DNA from: Brachyspira catarrhinii
Lineage (GTDB): Bacteria; Spirochaetota; Brachyspiria; Brachyspirales; Brachyspiraceae
DNA length: 7,084 bases
Assembly (NCBI RefSeq): GCF_005518285.1
Contig: NZ_SJDU01000094.1
Coordinates: 1 to 7,084, forward strand
Direction: 5' to 3'
Positions 6,654-7,084 of the stretch are shown here, piece by piece. Positions within the stretch are counted from its first letter, which is position 1, and each line of letters begins with the position of its first letter. Position numbers and translations under genes: made by a program. The notes under the pieces are model-generated. The model worked only from the letters and a program-made list of their open reading frames with translations, had not been told where the DNA came from and searched no databases.

Positions 6654-6903
6654 CTATTTCGTCAATACTTAATCCCGTAGCTTTACTTATAGAGGCGTTA
6701 TCCATATTCATTTGTTTTAAGGTTTTGGCTATTGAATATTTTTCGTCTTTTATGCCTTTTTCAATTCCTTCTTTTATTCCTTCTTCTCTTTCTTTCGATA
6801 GCATCAACTTTTGTCCTACCAAAAAAGCGTCTCTAGCGTAATAAGCTCGCATCAATTTATCGTCCGAAGTAAATCGTTTGTATTCTTCTATCGCTTTTGT
6901 CAT
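6643..6903 (-). CDS. C-terminal Rpn-family (PD-(D/E)XK transposase) segment, possible internally started small protein
   Basis: 86 codons from ATG 6901-6903 to TAA 6643-6645. The segment KAIEEYKRFTSDDKLMRAYY, then ARDAFLVGQKLMLSKEREEG, a charged repeat (GIKEGIEKGIKDEK) and a final helix pair (ASISKATGLSIDEIEKL) are the typical C-terminus of Rpn-family proteins, as I know them from Brachyspira. The catalytic PD-(D/E)XK core is not included. A full AAGGAGG (6915-6921) stands 11 bases before the ATG. The frame upstream is closed by TAA at 6937-6939, so this piece cannot be made by read-through from the rest of rpn without a shift. It may be only the tail of a broken gene. Alternatively it may be a small Rpn protein of the kind reported to start inside rpn genes and restrain the full-length nuclease. 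Confidence 0.7.
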   Translation of the reverse strand: MTKAIEEYKRFTSDDKLMRAYYARDAFLVGQKLMLSKEREEGIKEGIEKGIKDEKYSIAKTLKQMNMDNASISKATGLSIDEIEKL

Positions 6904-6914
6904 AATTGGATTTG

Positions 6915-6921
6915 CCTCCTT
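6915..6921 (-). promoter_or_regulatory. Full Shine-Dalgarno inside the rpn gene
   Basis: AAGGAGG on the - strand, 11 bases before ATG 6903. In the intact reading it would encode Lys-Glu with codons (AAG GAG) uncommon in this AT-rich DNA, so the site may be kept for translation initiation. The spacing is slightly long for the best efficiency. Confidence 0.5.
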
Positions 6922-6942
6922 GGCTACTGCCCGCTTTTAGCG
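6921..6942 (-). repeat. GC-rich hairpin element at the rpn frame break, copy 2
   Basis: CGCT-AAA-AGCG is a perfect 4-bp stem with a three-base loop, followed by the core GGCAG and GCCA. It matches copy 1 in galE (318-339) at 18 of 22 positions, in the same reading phase as the downstream rpn frame (R-stop-K-R-A-V-A against R-Q-R-R-A-D-A in galE). The upstream rpn frame ends within it at TAG 6924-6926. It may have caused the frame break, or it may be native rpn sequence that resembles the galE insert by chance. Confidence 0.45.
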
Positions 6943-7084
6943 AGTTCTTTTTCAATTAATTCTAAATTATTACTCGTGAAAAATTTCATCCAAGTTAATA
7001 ATTTATTTTTCTTTAATTCTTCAATGGTAGAATTTTCTAAAATATCAATAAATCTTTGAACTTCGATTAAATGCATTTGAATAT
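6924..7084 (-). pseudogene. Middle part of an Rpn-family nuclease/transposase, cut by the window edge and frame-shifted
   Basis: The frame enters from the right edge and reads IQMHLIEVQRFIDILEN, then a helical part (STIEELKKNKLLTWMKFFTS, NNLELIEKELAK), and stops at TAG 6924-6926. This is the strand-and-helix region just after the PD-(D/E)XK core in Rpn proteins, followed directly by the KAIEEYKRF region in the family. One extra A in the AAAA run at 6936-6939 region would give ELAK-KRAVAKEANPIM and join the downstream 86 codons. A one-base loss is therefore the simplest explanation. Rpn proteins promote RecA-independent recombination, and some act as toxins against phage. The catalytic residues lie outside the window. 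Confidence 0.65.

Noticed and set aside
6811..7059. 82-codon + strand frame across the Rpn region
   Set aside because: The - strand carries recognisable Rpn-family residues over the same bases; the + strand translation has no family features.

Overview
The window is a very AT-rich bacterial segment. I infer a Brachyspira-type spirochaete from the base composition, the AAGGAG-type ribosome binding sites, the Rpn-family nuclease fragment and the style of the surface-polysaccharide genes. This rests on recognition, not on a search.

Left part (1-4183, all + strand): a surface-polysaccharide (LOS or capsule type) operon. It holds the 3' end of an upstream gene, galE (UDP-glucose 4-epimerase), a 661-residue HAD-superfamily protein of the COG5610 type, and a GT8-family glycosyltransferase. 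Gaps are 12 to 37 bases, so the genes are probably co-transcribed from a promoter upstream of the window. GalE would supply UDP-galactose, the GT8 enzyme would use a nucleotide sugar, and the HAD protein has an unknown role in the same pathway. The polysaccharide proteins share a short aromatic/basic tail motif.

Middle (4184-6640): a small relic of a nucleotidyltransferase-like 3' end (+), then a large - strand gene. The gene has a near-consensus sigma-70 promoter (6451-6478) and encodes a probable winged-helix plus PIN-like nuclease protein. It stops at an A7 tract, but the -1 frame continues open for 212 further codons with no start codon near the junction. Those codons encode a coiled coil, two membrane helices and an Asn-rich tail. 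The complete product would be about 708 residues; the frame is broken or shifted here. Behind its promoter lies a + strand relic of a radical-SAM-type protein C-terminus (FCKYC motif). The - strand gene therefore looks like an insertion between decayed polysaccharide genes.

Right end (6643-7084, - strand): the C-terminal half of an Rpn-family (PD-(D/E)XK) recombination-promoting nuclease/transposase, broken by a one-base frame change. The distal 86 codons have their own ATG behind a full AAGGAGG, resembling the internally started small Rpn proteins reported for other bacteria.

A GC-rich hairpin of 22 nt occurs both inside galE and at the Rpn frame break, with paired changes that keep the stem. 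It is the clearest unexplained repeat in the window.
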